Shown here piece after piece: positions 1-11,366 of a DNA stretch of 64,000 nucleotides; position 1 is the stretch's first letter; the number at the start of each line of letters is the position of its first letter. The stretch comes from Levilactobacillus senmaizukei DSM 21775 = NBRC 103853 (GTDB lineage: Bacteria; Bacillota; Bacilli; Lactobacillales; Lactobacillaceae), in contig NZ_BCWD01000004.1 in the NCBI RefSeq assembly GCF_001592085.1, positions 61,070 through 125,069 of the forward strand. Reading direction: 5' to 3'. A program made the position numbers and the translations under genes. Below the pieces are notes generated by a model. That model searched no databases, was not told the DNA's origin, and saw nothing but the letters and a program-made list of their open reading frames with translations.

Positions 1-1740
1 TTGAAGAGCTTCTTAGCCACGTTTAAAAACGATCACTGGGTGATGCCTTACCTTCGACGGTATCGGCGCTTGCTGGTGTTGGTCTTATTCCTAGGGTTCA
101 TGACCTTCTTCTGTGGTGCGGCACTGATGTTTAATTCCGGTTACCTGATTAGTCGAGCGGCCACGCATCCTTATAATATCTTGATGATTTACGTCCCAAT
201 TGTTTTGGCCCGGGCCTTTGGGATCGGTCGGCCGGCCTTTCGGTATGCGGAACGACTAACGAGTCACAACTGGGTCTTACGGATTGTTTCGGATTTTCGG
301 AAGCGGCTTTACCAATCGGTTGAACGACAAGCCGTGGCGATTCGGCAGAACCACCAAACGGGGGATGTGTTGAGCATTCTGGCCGAGGATATTGATCATA
401 TCGAGAATCTTTATTTGCGGACCGTTTTCCCGCTGGTTATCGGGTGGCTGTTGTATCTGTTCGTGGTTTTAGGCATTGGTTACTTTAACTGGGCGTTTGG
501 TCTGTTGATGCTCTTGCTCCTTGGGGTGATCGTGGTTGTGATGCCATTGATTTCGGTTAGCGCCAATGGTCGCCGTGAATTTCAAGCCCGGCAGGTACAG
601 CGGACCTTCTATACGCAATTGACCGATGCCGTTTTGGGACTGGGTGACTGGTTAATTTCCGGTCGACGCCAGGATTTTCTAGCTCAACAGGACCAACCCA
701 TTGACCAAATTGCGGATCTGCGGCGAGCGGACCACCATTTTCAATGGTGGCGTAACCTGGCCATCGAATTAGTCTTTGGTGCCGCCATCATCTTGATTGT
801 TTGGTGGGCGGGCCTGACCTTTACACACAGTCAAGCGCAAGCTAACTGGGTTGCGGCGTTCGGCCTAGCCCTCTTTCCAACGATTGAACCCTTTGCGGAC
901 ATGAGCCAGGGAGTCAGTGAGTGGCCCGTTTATCGAGAGTCGATCCGAAGGGTTAATCATCTAGATGATCAGCCGGTTAAGCATGTCGAGCAAAAAACGA
1001 TTGGGACGCTAACGGACTTGACCGTGGACCATGTGGCGTTTACTTACCCTGGGTCCGATCGACAGGTGATCGCTGACCTATCCCTGACGCTGCATCCAGG
1101 CGAGAAGTTAGCCTTGTTGGGGCCCAGTGGAACGGGGAAGAGTACCTTGTTGAAATTGATCTTAGGCGATGCCACCCCTCAGAAGGGGACCGTCACGTTG
1201 AATGGGGTGGGCATTGACCACCTTCAGGAACAACGGCCCCAACTCTTTGGTGTGCTGGACCAACAGCCGTACCTCTTCGATACGACGGTGATGAATAATG
1301 TACGGTTGGGAAATTTGAACGCCACGGATGACCAAGTTCGGGCCGCCTTGAAGGCGGTCGCGTTGGATGACTTGATCGAACGCTTACCGGCGGGCTTGGA
1401 GACACAGGTGCATGAGGCCGGTAGTCGCTTCTCTGGTGGCGAACGCCAGCGCCTATCGTTGGCACGCATTCTGTTACAGGATGCCCCGGTGATTATTCTA
1501 GATGAACCAACGGTAAGTCTCGATCCCATTACGGAGCGCGATCTACTGGATACGGTCTTCCGGGTGCTTAAGGATAAGACCATTATCTGGGTTACCCACC
1601 ATCTGGCCGGAATCGATCATGTTGATCAGGTTCGGTTTATCGAGGATGGCCGGTTCGATATGCAGGGGACCCCGGCGGAACTCTATCGGAACAATCCTCG
1701 GTTCCAAGCACTCTATAACTTGGATCGTGGCCAAAAATAA
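1..1740 (+). CDS. cydC: Thiol reductant ABC exporter subunit CydC
   Basis: Half of the heterodimeric CydDC exporter, which moves cysteine or glutathione out across the membrane and is needed to assemble cytochrome bd oxidase. Seen: a hydrophobic N-terminal membrane domain (about residues 20-310) followed by an ABC ATPase domain with Walker A GPSGTGKS at 374-381, signature SGGER from 478, Walker B ending in D501-E502 and the switch histidine H533. The length of 579 aa is normal for the family. The TTG start is the first base of the window, so its ribosome binding site cannot be checked; the N-terminus (MKSFLATF) looks complete for lactobacillus homologues. CydA, CydB and CydD are expected just upstream, outside the window. 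A hairpin terminator follows. CydC rather than CydD is inferred from its place as the last gene of the presumed cydABCD operon. Confidence 0.9.
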   Translation: MKSFLATFKNDHWVMPYLRRYRRLLVLVLFLGFMTFFCGAALMFNSGYLISRAATHPYNILMIYVPIVLARAFGIGRPAFRYAERLTSHNWVLRIVSDFRKRLYQSVERQAVAIRQNHQTGDVLSILAEDIDHIENLYLRTVFPLVIGWLLYLFVVLGIGYFNWAFGLLMLLLLGVIVVVMPLISVSANGRREFQARQVQRTFYTQLTDAVLGLGDWLISGRRQDFLAQQDQPIDQIADLRRADHHFQWWRNLAIELVFGAAIILIVWWAGLTFTHSQAQANWVAAFGLALFPTIEPFADMSQGVSEWPVYRESIRRVNHLDDQPVKHVEQKTIGTLTDLTVDHVAFTYPGSDRQVIADLSLTLHPGEKLALLGPSGTGKSTLLKLILGDATPQKGTVTLNGVGIDHLQEQRPQLFGVLDQQPYLFDTTVMNNVRLGNLNATDDQVRAALKAVALDDLIERLPAGLETQVHEAGSRFSGGERQRLSLARILLQDAPVIILDEPTVSLDPITERDLLDTVFRVLKDKTIIWVTHHLAGIDHVDQVRFIEDGRFDMQGTPAELYRNNPRFQALYNLDRGQK

Positions 1741-1756
1741 TTGAATAGTTATTAAA

Positions 1757-1792
1757 AAACCGCCAACCCGATTTGTTTCGGGTTGGCGGTTT
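1757..1792. terminator. Bidirectional terminator, cydC / prenyl synthase
   Basis: The arms AAACCGCCAACCCG and CGGGTTGGCGGTTT pair perfectly around an 8-base loop. A-rich sequence on the left and T-rich sequence on the right let it act for the convergent genes on both strands. Confidence 0.85.
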
Positions 1793-1805
1793 ATCGTGAG
1801 TTGTT

Positions 1806-2783
1806 TTAGTGGTCGCGGTGCAGAAGGTGTGTCGTGAGTTGTCGCAGGGCAGTTTGTGTGTCGCCGGCCGGTAACTCGTCGATGAGGCTGAGGGCCTCGG
1901 CAGTTTTTTCCTGGGCTAGTTGGCGACTGGCCGCAACCCCATGATGGGAAATGACCATCTCTTGAATGGTGGCAATGTCCGTCGCCGAAAGATCTTGTTT
2001 CTTCTTCAATAGTCGATGGAAGTCCTGGGGGGCGTCCGGAATGGCCAGGATTAGTGGTAGCGAGTAAACGCCAGAGCGCAGGTCTTCTAAGACCGGCTTG
2101 CGGGTCTTGGCGGGGTTACCGGCATAATCCAGAATATCATCTAAGATTTGATAGGCAATACCGATGGCTTCACCAATTTGGCGCGCCAATGCTTGAATAG
2201 CCGGACTGGTTTTAGCGAGGGCGGCCCCCTGAAAGCAGCTGAGTGAAAAGAGTTCGGCCGTTTTACCGGCAACCTCGTGGAGGTATTCGGCCAGGGTCGT
2301 CTTCTCTTGGTAGTTGAGAGCCATTTGGGCCAGTTCGCCTTGTAGAATCCGGTGCATGGCGTCGATATGAATTTGGATCAGTGTGAGATCGCGGGTTGAT
2401 TTGAGAACTTGATTAAAGTAGACCGTGAACATAAAGTCGCCGGCGTAGATGGCGTTGCGTTGGCCGTACTTCATTTGAATGGTACGGACGCCCCGACGAG
2501 TTGGCGATTCGTCAATCACGTCGTCATGAATCAGCGTTCCTACGTGCAGAATTTCTAGTGCCGCGGCCCCAGCCTGAAGTTGGTCAGGCGTGGCCCCCGT
2601 TCCTAGACTGGCAAACAGGTAAAAGTAACCCGGCCGAAGAAACTTACCGCCGGATTCCAGTAGTGCGAGTATTTTATGATGGATTGGTGGGTTATCCAAC
2701 TGGATCGCGTCCAACAAGTAACTTTGTAAGGCGGTCAATTGGGGTGCCACAATTGGAAATTGTTGCCAAAGCTGTCGATCCAT
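1806..2783 (-). CDS. Polyprenyl diphosphate synthase (quinone side chain)
   Basis: Trans-prenyltransferase that condenses isopentenyl diphosphate units into a long all-trans prenyl diphosphate, the side-chain substrate of MenA. Seen: GGKFLRPG at 45-52, the first Asp-rich motif DDVID at 87-91 and the second DDILD at 215-219. The residue five places before the first motif is Gly82; a small residue there is typical of long-chain synthases. The 325 aa length fits HepT/IspB-type enzymes. No HepS-like small subunit is visible, so it may work alone or with a partner elsewhere. A GGGAGG ribosome binding site precedes the ATG. It is divergent from menA, which supports a menaquinone role; in L. plantarum similar genes also follow cyd. 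Exact chain length cannot be read from the sequence. Confidence 0.88.
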   Translation of the reverse strand: MDRQLWQQFPIVAPQLTALQSYLLDAIQLDNPPIHHKILALLESGGKFLRPGYFYLFASLGTGATPDQLQAGAAALEILHVGTLIHDDVIDESPTRRGVRTIQMKYGQRNAIYAGDFMFTVYFNQVLKSTRDLTLIQIHIDAMHRILQGELAQMALNYQEKTTLAEYLHEVAGKTAELFSLSCFQGAALAKTSPAIQALARQIGEAIGIAYQILDDILDYAGNPAKTRKPVLEDLRSGVYSLPLILAIPDAPQDFHRLLKKKQDLSATDIATIQEMVISHHGVAASRQLAQEKTAEALSLIDELPAGDTQTALRQLTTHLLHRDH

Positions 2784-2814
2784 ACGCTACCTCCCTGTAT
2801 CCCCGATAAAATTC

Positions 2815-2843
2815 ATATTACCGACAAGTGGAAACGTTGTCAA
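2815..2843 (-). promoter_or_regulatory. Promoter of the prenyl synthase gene
   Basis: On the minus strand there is TTGACA (2838-2843), a 17-base spacer and TAATAT (2815-2820). This is close to the sigma-A consensus and sits just upstream of the ribosome binding site. Confidence 0.7.
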
Positions 2844-2889
2844 ATAAAGGTTATGATTCACTTAGAATTCGTTATTAGGGGGAAGTAAC

Positions 2890-3798
2890 ATGACATGGCA
2901 AACCTTTTTGGAGCTGGTGGAGATTAAGGCAAAGATCGCGTCGATCTGGCCGTTCTTATTGGGCCTGATCTTTGTTCAGGCCAACCTCGGCCGGGTTAAC
3001 TGGGTAACATCGGGGTGGTTCTTCTTAGCCATGGTTTTATTTAATATGGCGGTGGACATCAACGACAACTTCCAAGACTATCGTCGGGCCGGAACACAGG
3101 CGGCGGACTGGAAGCGTAAGACCAATATCATTGGGGTGCACGGCCTATCGCTGCGCTTGGTTGGCGGCCTCATGGTGACCTTTGCCGGTGTGGCCGCACT
3201 GATTGGACTCGGACTGGTCTGGTTGACGGGGTGGCCCCTTCTGGTGATGGGGCTGTTCTGCTTTGCGGTTGGCTATGCGTACGCCGGTGGGCCCCGACCA
3301 TTATCGAGTACACCAACCGGCGAGTTTTTTGCCGGCCTCACCATGGGTTATATGATTACCTTGATTACTGTGTATTTAAATATTTATAACCGAGGGGGCC
3401 TAACTTGGGCCTTGGCGGGGCGCGTGTTCCTGGCGGCTGGTGTGGCCGTGATGGCGATTGCGGCCTTGCTATTGGCCAATAACATTTGTGATGAAGCAGA
3501 GGATCGCCAACTGGAACGCCGAACCATCGTTTACTATCTGGGCAAGCAACGAGCGCTATGGCTCTTTGCCGGTTTTTATATTGCCGGGTACGTCATGTTG
3601 ATTCTGAGTGTGTGGCGGGGCGATCTGCCGGTTTGGAGCCTCCTGGCCCTAATCAGCATCGTTCCCGTATCCCGCAACATTTATCGCTTCTTCCAACGGC
3701 AGGTGAAGCGCGAAACCTTTATTCTTGCCGTGAGGAATCTCGCAATCTTGGCCCTGACGACCGTGCTCGCCGAGGTCATTGGCCTGTGGTTCGTTTAA
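2890..3798 (+). CDS. menA: 1,4-dihydroxy-2-naphthoate polyprenyltransferase MenA
   Basis: Integral membrane UbiA-family prenyltransferase that joins the long prenyl chain to 1,4-dihydroxy-2-naphthoate, giving demethylmenaquinone. Seen: about eight hydrophobic segments and the two Asp-rich Mg-diphosphate motifs, N52-x3-D56-x2-D59-x3-D63 near the N-terminus and NNICDEAEDR at 197-206. The length of 302 aa is typical. The ATG has a GGGGG-rich ribosome binding site. No other men genes are in view. If none exist elsewhere, the cell would depend on an external quinone head group, as many lactobacilli do for heme- and quinone-stimulated respiration; that part is inference. Confidence 0.9.
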   Translation: MTWQTFLELVEIKAKIASIWPFLLGLIFVQANLGRVNWVTSGWFFLAMVLFNMAVDINDNFQDYRRAGTQAADWKRKTNIIGVHGLSLRLVGGLMVTFAGVAALIGLGLVWLTGWPLLVMGLFCFAVGYAYAGGPRPLSSTPTGEFFAGLTMGYMITLITVYLNIYNRGGLTWALAGRVFLAAGVAVMAIAALLLANNICDEAEDRQLERRTIVYYLGKQRALWLFAGFYIAGYVMLILSVWRGDLPVWSLLALISIVPVSRNIYRFFQRQVKRETFILAVRNLAILALTTVLAEVIGLWFV

Positions 3799-3825
3799 GC
3801 ATTGGTAAATGTCAGGGGGTTCACA

Positions 3826-3855
3826 TTGTTTTTTTAAGGATCAATCGGGTAAAAT
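3826..3855 (+). promoter_or_regulatory. Promoter of xpt
   Basis: TTGTTT (3826-3831), an 18-base spacer and TAAAAT (3850-3855). Only about 35 bases separate it from the xpt start, too few for a purine riboswitch. Confidence 0.5.
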
Positions 3856-3888
3856 AGACTTAAACCAAACTGGAGGGTCAATGACAGT

Positions 3889-4464
3889 ATGAAAATATTG
3901 GAAGATCGAATTCGTCGCGACGGGACGGTATTACCCGGAGATGTTTTAAAGGTTGATAATTTTCTAAATCATCAGATTGATCCCCAATTGATGGATGAAC
4001 TTGGGGCCGAGTTTGCCCGGTACTTTGAGGACGTTGGTGTGACCAAGATCTTAACGGTTGAATCGTCCGGGATTGCCCCGGCTGTGATGGCAGGGCTGCA
4101 CCTGAAGGTTCCGGTGATCTTTGCCCGTAAGCACAAGAGCCTAACCTTAACCGACAACCTTTACACGGCCAAGGTTTACTCGTATACCAAGCGCGTGACC
4201 AACGACATTTCTATCGATCGTCGTTTTCTATCGACAACCGACAAGGTACTCATCATCGATGATTTTTTAGCGAATGGTCAGGCTGTGCAAGGCCTGTTGG
4301 ACATTACGACCGCAGCGCAGATTCCCGTTGCCGGAGTTGGCGTGGTGATTGAGAAACGGTTCCAGAAGGGACATGAATTGGTAAAGGCCGCTGGCGTGCC
4401 ATTGGTGGCCTTAGCCAGCATCGCCGCATTCGAAGACGGCCAGGTGGCCTTTTCACAAGATTAG
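3889..4464 (+). CDS. xpt: Xanthine phosphoribosyltransferase
   Basis: Salvage enzyme converting xanthine and PRPP to XMP in the cytoplasm. Seen: a 191 aa type-I phosphoribosyltransferase with the PRPP loop IDDFLANG at 123-130 and the N-terminal [12 protein letters not shown] typical of Xpt. The length matches the family. The ATG follows a GGAGG ribosome binding site. Unlike Bacillus xpt, no purine-riboswitch leader is visible. It is followed, after a gap of about 86 bases, by a PurK-like gene, suggesting a purine theme. Confidence 0.92.
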   Translation: MKILEDRIRRDGTVLPGDVLKVDNFLNHQIDPQLMDELGAEFARYFEDVGVTKILTVESSGIAPAVMAGLHLKVPVIFARKHKSLTLTDNLYTAKVYSYTKRVTNDISIDRRFLSTTDKVLIIDDFLANGQAVQGLLDITTAAQIPVAGVGVVIEKRFQKGHELVKAAGVPLVALASIAAFEDGQVAFSQD

Positions 4465-4550
4465 TTGACGCCACCGCTTGTCTAAACGGTTATTTAACTT
4501 TAGAATTAATCATAAAGTAACTTTATAAAAGTGAGAAAGTAGGGAGCAAA

Positions 4551-5693
4551 TTGGCGAACACAGTCTTATATCCTGGAGATACGATTGGCGTGATTGGCAG
4601 CAGTGCCAACGCCGCAATGTTAGTGACAACGGCTCGGAAGATGGGGCTTCGTGTTGGCGCGTATGGTGCCGACGAAACCAGTGAAGCTCTGCAATTGGCC
4701 GACTTTAAGGCCGTTGGTAGCAACAAGGATCGTGACAAGTTGCAGCATTTCGCCGAAAGCTGTTCAGCTGTCGTCTATGACTCCGAACAGGTTAGCACCA
4801 GTGTCGTGAATTTCCTGGGTAGCTACACGCAGGTTCCACAGGGAAGCGATATGCTTGAGATGATGCAAGATCGGCTGTTAGAGCGGGCTTTCTTCGAACA
4901 GCTAAACGTTAACATTGCACCGTATGCCACGATCATTAACCTGGATGATGTCTATCAATCCGTTAACTCCATTGGGTATCCTTGTGTGTTGAAGCCAATT
5001 CAAAAGGAGTGGTCCCATGGCCGCGAGTTGGTCATTCGGACGCAGACCGATATTGCCAAGGCCGCCGGTCTGTTGGACTGGGGGACGTACATCCTCGAGT
5101 CACAGATTGCCTACGAACGGGAGTATTCAATCTTGGTTGCCAGAGACCAAGCTGGCGACCAACAGGCCTTTCCAATTACGGAGGTTCAATCGGTCGATGA
5201 CCGGCCACAGATGACCTGGGTTCCCGCCCAGGTCGACGATGCAGTCGCGGGTGAAATGCGGCGGATTGCAGGCGAAGTTGCCAAGCATGTCAACTATGTT
5301 GGGGTTTTCGAGGTGTCCTTCTACCTCACGGCTAGTGGAGCGCTTTACGTTAAAAAGATCGTTCCGGCACCCAGTGAAACAGGCTATATCTTTGCGGATG
5401 CCACGACGGTTAACGAGTTTGATGAGCACTTGCGGGCCATTGCAGGCTTGCCGTTAGCTGAGCCCAAGTTGCTGACGCCGGCCGTCTCCGCAACGTTTAC
5501 GACGGCCCAACTGAGTGCTATCCGGACACAATGGCAGCTGAAGTCGGACTGGCACTTTACCTTTTACCATTTGCGAAAGCAACCCGATGATGCGGCGATG
5601 GGTCATATCACAGTGCAGGGCCATACCACAAAATTATTATTGGACCAGTTAGACGATACCGGTATCTGGTCACCAGCCACCGATACCGAATAG
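4551..5693 (+). CDS. PurK-like ATP-grasp protein, probably not catalytic
   Basis: Over its whole length (380 aa) it follows the fold order of PurK (N5-carboxyaminoimidazole ribonucleotide synthase): N-terminal dinucleotide-like domain, ATP-grasp domain, then the PurK tail ending HLRAIAGLPL. Key positions differ. The usual metal-binding NE before the IAPRPHNSGH motif is K268-K269, the Arg is Ala273, and HNSGH is replaced by SETGY (275-279). The second metal-binding Glu aligns with Ser256. The N-terminal glycine-rich loop reads GSSANAAML. These comparisons are from memory of the family. I infer loss of carboxylation activity and perhaps a regulatory or ligand-binding role linked to purine salvage. 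The TTG start is supported by AGGGAG a few bases upstream. Codon use resembles its neighbours and the frame is intact, so it is kept under selection rather than decaying. Confidence 0.7.
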   Translation: MANTVLYPGDTIGVIGSSANAAMLVTTARKMGLRVGAYGADETSEALQLADFKAVGSNKDRDKLQHFAESCSAVVYDSEQVSTSVVNFLGSYTQVPQGSDMLEMMQDRLLERAFFEQLNVNIAPYATIINLDDVYQSVNSIGYPCVLKPIQKEWSHGRELVIRTQTDIAKAAGLLDWGTYILESQIAYEREYSILVARDQAGDQQAFPITEVQSVDDRPQMTWVPAQVDDAVAGEMRRIAGEVAKHVNYVGVFEVSFYLTASGALYVKKIVPAPSETGYIFADATTVNEFDEHLRAIAGLPLAEPKLLTPAVSATFTTAQLSAIRTQWQLKSDWHFTFYHLRKQPDDAAMGHITVQGHTTKLLLDQLDDTGIWSPATDTE

Positions 5694-5707
5694 CAACCCT
5701 GGCAGCG

Positions 5708-5741
5708 AGCGATTTTCGACTAACGAGAATCGCTTTTTTTA
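5708..5741 (+). terminator. Terminator after the PurK-like gene
   Basis: The stem AGCGATTTTCG / CGAGAATCGCT, with one wobble, is followed by a run of T. Confidence 0.85.
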
Positions 5742-5794
5742 TGAAAAGTATCCCAAAAATTGGACGGAACGGCTCAGCAGAACGTATGTTTTTT

Positions 5795-5803
5795 TGCTAT
5801 AAT
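5795..5803 (+). promoter_or_regulatory. Extended -10 promoter of pcrA
   Basis: TGCTATAAT gives a perfect TATAAT (5798-5803) with the TGn extension. No good -35 hexamer is seen, as expected for an extended -10 promoter. Confidence 0.6.
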
Positions 5804-5838
5804 GGTCAAGACTAAAGACAGAGAGGATTGAGTTCACG

Positions 5839-8091
5839 GTGGCAGGAGAAGAATTGTTGACAGGTATGAATGATAAACAAACGGAGGCCGTTTTACAGAC
5901 GGAAGGGCCGCTGCTCGTTTTGGCAGGTGCCGGTAGTGGCAAGACCCGGGTGTTAACGCATCGGGTAGCGTACCTGATCGAGCATGAACGCGTTATGCCA
6001 TGGCGAATTTTGGCAATCACCTTTACCAATAAGGCGGCCAAGGAAATGCGGGAACGAGTCATCAAATTGCTGGGACCAGATGGTAGCGATGTCTGGGTTT
6101 CAACGTTCCATGCTCTGTGTGTCCGGATTCTACGACGCGACGCGGACAAACTTGGTTACACGCGGGCCTTTACCATTGCGGACTCTGGTGAGCAGCGAAC
6201 CTTGGTTAAGCGGGTGCTGCAACAACAAAACTTAGATACTAAAAAGTTCGATCCCCGAGCCGTCCTGGGGGCTATTTCGAATGCCAAGAACGCGCTGCAA
6301 ACGCCAGCAATGATGCGTGAAGCTGCCGGCAATCCCTTTGAAGAAACGGTCGCAACAGTTTATGAAAGTTATCAGCGCGAGCTGCAAGCCAATCAAGCCA
6401 TGGACTTCGATGACCTGATCATGCTGACCATTAAACTGTTAAATCAAGAGCCAGCAGTTTTAGATCATTACCAAGAAAAGTTTCAATATATTCATGTCGA
6501 TGAATACCAAGATACGAACGATGTCCAGTATACCCTGGTCAACATGCTGGCTAAGAAGCATGGTAATCTCTGTGTCGTGGGGGATGGGGATCAAAGTATT
6601 TACGGCTGGCGTGGCGCCAATATGGAGAATATCTTAAACTTTGAGCACGACTATCCAGATGCTCACGTGACCTTATTGGAACAGAATTATCGGTCGACCA
6701 AAACGATCTTACGTGCCGCTAATGATGTTATCCAAAAGAACGTGAACCGGAAGAAAAAGGACCTGTGGACGGAAAATCCGGATGGCGATAAAATTGCTTA
6801 TTACCGGGGCCAAAATGAAAATGATGAGGCCCATTACGTGGTGGCCAAGATTCAAGAAGAACGCGAACAACATCATCGCGGCTACGGTGACTTTGCGGTC
6901 CTGTACCGGACCAATGCCCAATCCCGGGTGATCGAAGAAACTTTGGTGAAGGCCAATATTCCGTACACGATGGTTGGCGGTCACAAATTCTACGACCGGA
7001 AAGAAATTCGCGATGTGCTGGCCTACCTGACGTTGGTTGCTAATCCCGCCGACTCATTGAGTCTGGAACGGGTGATCAATGAACCTAAGCGGGGAATTGG
7101 GACAACGAGTGTCGAAAAACTCCGTGAATTCGCGGAATTTAACGGCTGGTCGGAGCTCGAGGCGACCCGGAATGTTAGCCTAGCGAATAACCTGGGCACG
7201 CGGATTCGGAATGCCATGGAAAAGTTTGGACTGACCATTCAGAGTGTGGCCACGGATGCGCCGACCATGAGCGTCTCAGACATTACTGAGGCCTTGCTAG
7301 ACAAGACTGGGTATTTATCCACGCTTAAGGCTTCCAAGAGTCTAGAGGCCGAGACGCGGGTTGAAAACATTGAAGAATTCCTGTCCGTAACGCAAAAGTT
7401 TGATACGGACTGGGATAATGCCGATCACGATGAGGACGAAGACCGACTAGTCGAATTCCTCGCTGATTTGGCATTGGTCTCCGCTCAGGATGATGTGGAC
7501 GAAGAGCCTGCCGAGGTGACCTTAATGACGTTACATGCCGCCAAGGGGCTGGAATTCCCAGTGATCTTCCTGATGGGACTTGAAGAGGGGATCTTTCCAC
7601 TTTCACGGGCTATGTTGGAAGAAGACGAATTGGAAGAAGAACGGCGCCTGGCCTATGTGGGGATTACCCGGGCTCAGGAAAAGCTTTACCTGACGAATGC
7701 CTATTCACGGATGCTGTATGGCCGGCGGCAAAATAATCCTGAGTCCCGGTTCGTCACCGAGATTGAACCGGAGTTGTTGCACCTCGATTACAGTGAAAAT
7801 CAATCCGGCCTGACACCGGGCCGTCGAGACGTGCCATTCGCCCGACGAACGGCTAGTGCCGTGGCCAAGCCTTACTCAGGTAAGACCGGTCGAGTGACCA
7901 CCAATACGGGGACCGGTGCAGGTTCTGTCAGCTGGACGGTTGGCGATAAGGCCAGCCATAAGAAGTGGGGCGTGGGGACCGTTGTTAAGGTCAACGGGAC
8001 CGGTGAGGACGCCGAGTTAGATATCGCTTTCCCAGAACAAGGGGTCAAGCGGTTGTTGGCAGCCTTTGCGCCAATTAAACGAGTCGAATAG
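5839..8091 (+). CDS. pcrA: ATP-dependent DNA helicase PcrA
   Basis: Superfamily 1A 3'-5' helicase for repair and for clearing RecA and replication conflicts. Seen: Walker A AGAGSGKT at 29-36, Walker B region DEYQDTN starting at D221, motif FLMGLEEGIFP and, near the C-terminus, VGDKASHKKWGVGT, the start of the Tudor-like RNA-polymerase-binding domain. The 750 aa length is normal. The GTG start has AGAGGA upstream. It leads the widely conserved pcrA-ligA-camS order; the gap to ligA is about 22 bases, so the two are co-transcribed. Confidence 0.95.
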   Translation: MAGEELLTGMNDKQTEAVLQTEGPLLVLAGAGSGKTRVLTHRVAYLIEHERVMPWRILAITFTNKAAKEMRERVIKLLGPDGSDVWVSTFHALCVRILRRDADKLGYTRAFTIADSGEQRTLVKRVLQQQNLDTKKFDPRAVLGAISNAKNALQTPAMMREAAGNPFEETVATVYESYQRELQANQAMDFDDLIMLTIKLLNQEPAVLDHYQEKFQYIHVDEYQDTNDVQYTLVNMLAKKHGNLCVVGDGDQSIYGWRGANMENILNFEHDYPDAHVTLLEQNYRSTKTILRAANDVIQKNVNRKKKDLWTENPDGDKIAYYRGQNENDEAHYVVAKIQEEREQHHRGYGDFAVLYRTNAQSRVIEETLVKANIPYTMVGGHKFYDRKEIRDVLAYLTLVANPADSLSLERVINEPKRGIGTTSVEKLREFAEFNGWSELEATRNVSLANNLGTRIRNAMEKFGLTIQSVATDAPTMSVSDITEALLDKTGYLSTLKASKSLEAETRVENIEEFLSVTQKFDTDWDNADHDEDEDRLVEFLADLALVSAQDDVDEEPAEVTLMTLHAAKGLEFPVIFLMGLEEGIFPLSRAMLEEDELEEERRLAYVGITRAQEKLYLTNAYSRMLYGRRQNNPESRFVTEIEPELLHLDYSENQSGLTPGRRDVPFARRTASAVAKPYSGKTGRVTTNTGTGAGSVSWTVGDKASHKKWGVGTVVKVNGTGEDAELDIAFPEQGVKRLLAAFAPIKRVE

Positions 8092-8113
8092 GTTCTTGTG
8101 GGAGGGAATATGA

Positions 8114-10144
<2,031 letters not shown>

Positions 10145-10166
10145 AGACTTTAGGAGGAAACAAGTC

Positions 10167-11312
10167 GTGAAACGGTTACGAATCTGGATTGCCTTAGCCG
10201 CAGTCCCCTTATTTTTAGCGGCATGTGGGAACTTAAATAGTTCCAGCATGTCTTCCGGCTCCGGGACCACGAATTCTAGTGGGACTCAGTTGACCGGGCA
10301 AAGCACCGATGGTGACTACGAAGGTGTTATTAAGAGTGGTCATTATCAAACGAGTAAGTCACGTGGGGTCACAAACAGTCAAGATTCTGGCAATACTTAC
10401 AACGTTAAGAGCTTTGAGAATGGCATGTTAGGCGTCTCCAAGAATGTTTTCTCGACCAAAAAGTATGTGTTCCAAGAGGGACAGTACCTGAAGACCACGA
10501 CGGTGCAGAATTGGCTTGACCGTAAGTCTAAGTCCAATCCGGACGGCTTGAATCCAGCTAATAATGGCTCAACGGCCCCAACGAAACGGAACCCCGTTTA
10601 CATCCAGGCTCTTGAGGAGCAGGATTATATGATTCAAAAGAACAATAAGCTCTCTCTCGGCGGGATGACCATTGGAATTGCCGTGAACTCGGTCGATTAT
10701 TACAAGAAGACCCAATATGGGGCAACCTTCGAGACCAAGATTACCAAGGCCGAGGGTGAAGCCTATGCTAAGAAGGCGGCCAACACCGTCCTTCAACGGT
10801 TACGGAAGCAGTCTGGGTTAAAGAATGTCCCAATCGTCATTGCCGTTTATCGGCAAGCCTCTAACGACAGTTTGGTTGGTGGGAGCTTCCTGTCTTACTC
10901 CGAAAATAAAGCGGGGGCTACCAGTGTGTCGAGTTGGAAGGCACTGGATGAAAAGAACTATGTCTTTCCAATCGAAAGTGGTTCTAGCAGCCCTAATAGT
11001 AACGATGAGAGTTCCTTCACGAACTTTAAGAGTGAGGTTGAAAACTTCTTCCCGAACCTGAGTGGAGTAACCGCTCAAGCACACTATAATGGCAAGACAC
11101 TGACGGGGATGCACGTCAACATTACGACGCAATTTTACAGCCAGACGGAAATTATTAACTTTACGCAATATCTGCAAACGGCCGCTCAGAAGTACTTGCC
11201 TTCTAGTGTTCCAATTGATATTACGGTGTCCTCAACGGACGGGGTTCAAAGTTTTCTGTCACGAGCCAGTGGCGAAAAGAAATTTAGCAGTCACGTCTTT
11301 AACAGTTACTAA
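10167..11312 (+). CDS. camS: CamS family lipoprotein
   Basis: Surface lipoprotein of the CamS (sex pheromone cAM373 precursor) family, found downstream of ligA in many Firmicutes; its core function is not established. Seen: basic N-terminus, hydrophobic stretch and lipobox LAAC with lipidated Cys20, then a Ser/Thr/Gly-rich linker and a globular domain. It is 381 aa long, with a GTG start preceded by AGGAGG. In enterococci the signal peptide of the homologue is processed to a pheromone; here the hydrophobic core IALAAVPLFLA could give a similar peptide, but this is speculation. A terminator directly follows. Confidence 0.88.
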   Translation: MKRLRIWIALAAVPLFLAACGNLNSSSMSSGSGTTNSSGTQLTGQSTDGDYEGVIKSGHYQTSKSRGVTNSQDSGNTYNVKSFENGMLGVSKNVFSTKKYVFQEGQYLKTTTVQNWLDRKSKSNPDGLNPANNGSTAPTKRNPVYIQALEEQDYMIQKNNKLSLGGMTIGIAVNSVDYYKKTQYGATFETKITKAEGEAYAKKAANTVLQRLRKQSGLKNVPIVIAVYRQASNDSLVGGSFLSYSENKAGATSVSSWKALDEKNYVFPIESGSSSPNSNDESSFTNFKSEVENFFPNLSGVTAQAHYNGKTLTGMHVNITTQFYSQTEIINFTQYLQTAAQKYLPSSVPIDITVSSTDGVQSFLSRASGEKKFSSHVFNSY

Positions 11313-11320
11313 AATTCTGG

Positions 11321-11356
11321 CGGTGGTTTTCGTTCTCGAAGGCCACCGTTTTTTTT
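11321..11356 (+). terminator. Terminator after camS
   Basis: The stem CGGTGG / CCACCG, with extra loop pairing TTCG / CGAA, is followed by eight T. Confidence 0.85.
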
Positions 11357-11366
11357 GTTAGATCCC

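Noticed and set aside
3799..3888. Purine riboswitch upstream of xpt
   Set aside because: The gap is about 90 bases and the promoter leaves only some 30 untranslated bases; no aptamer-like helices are visible.
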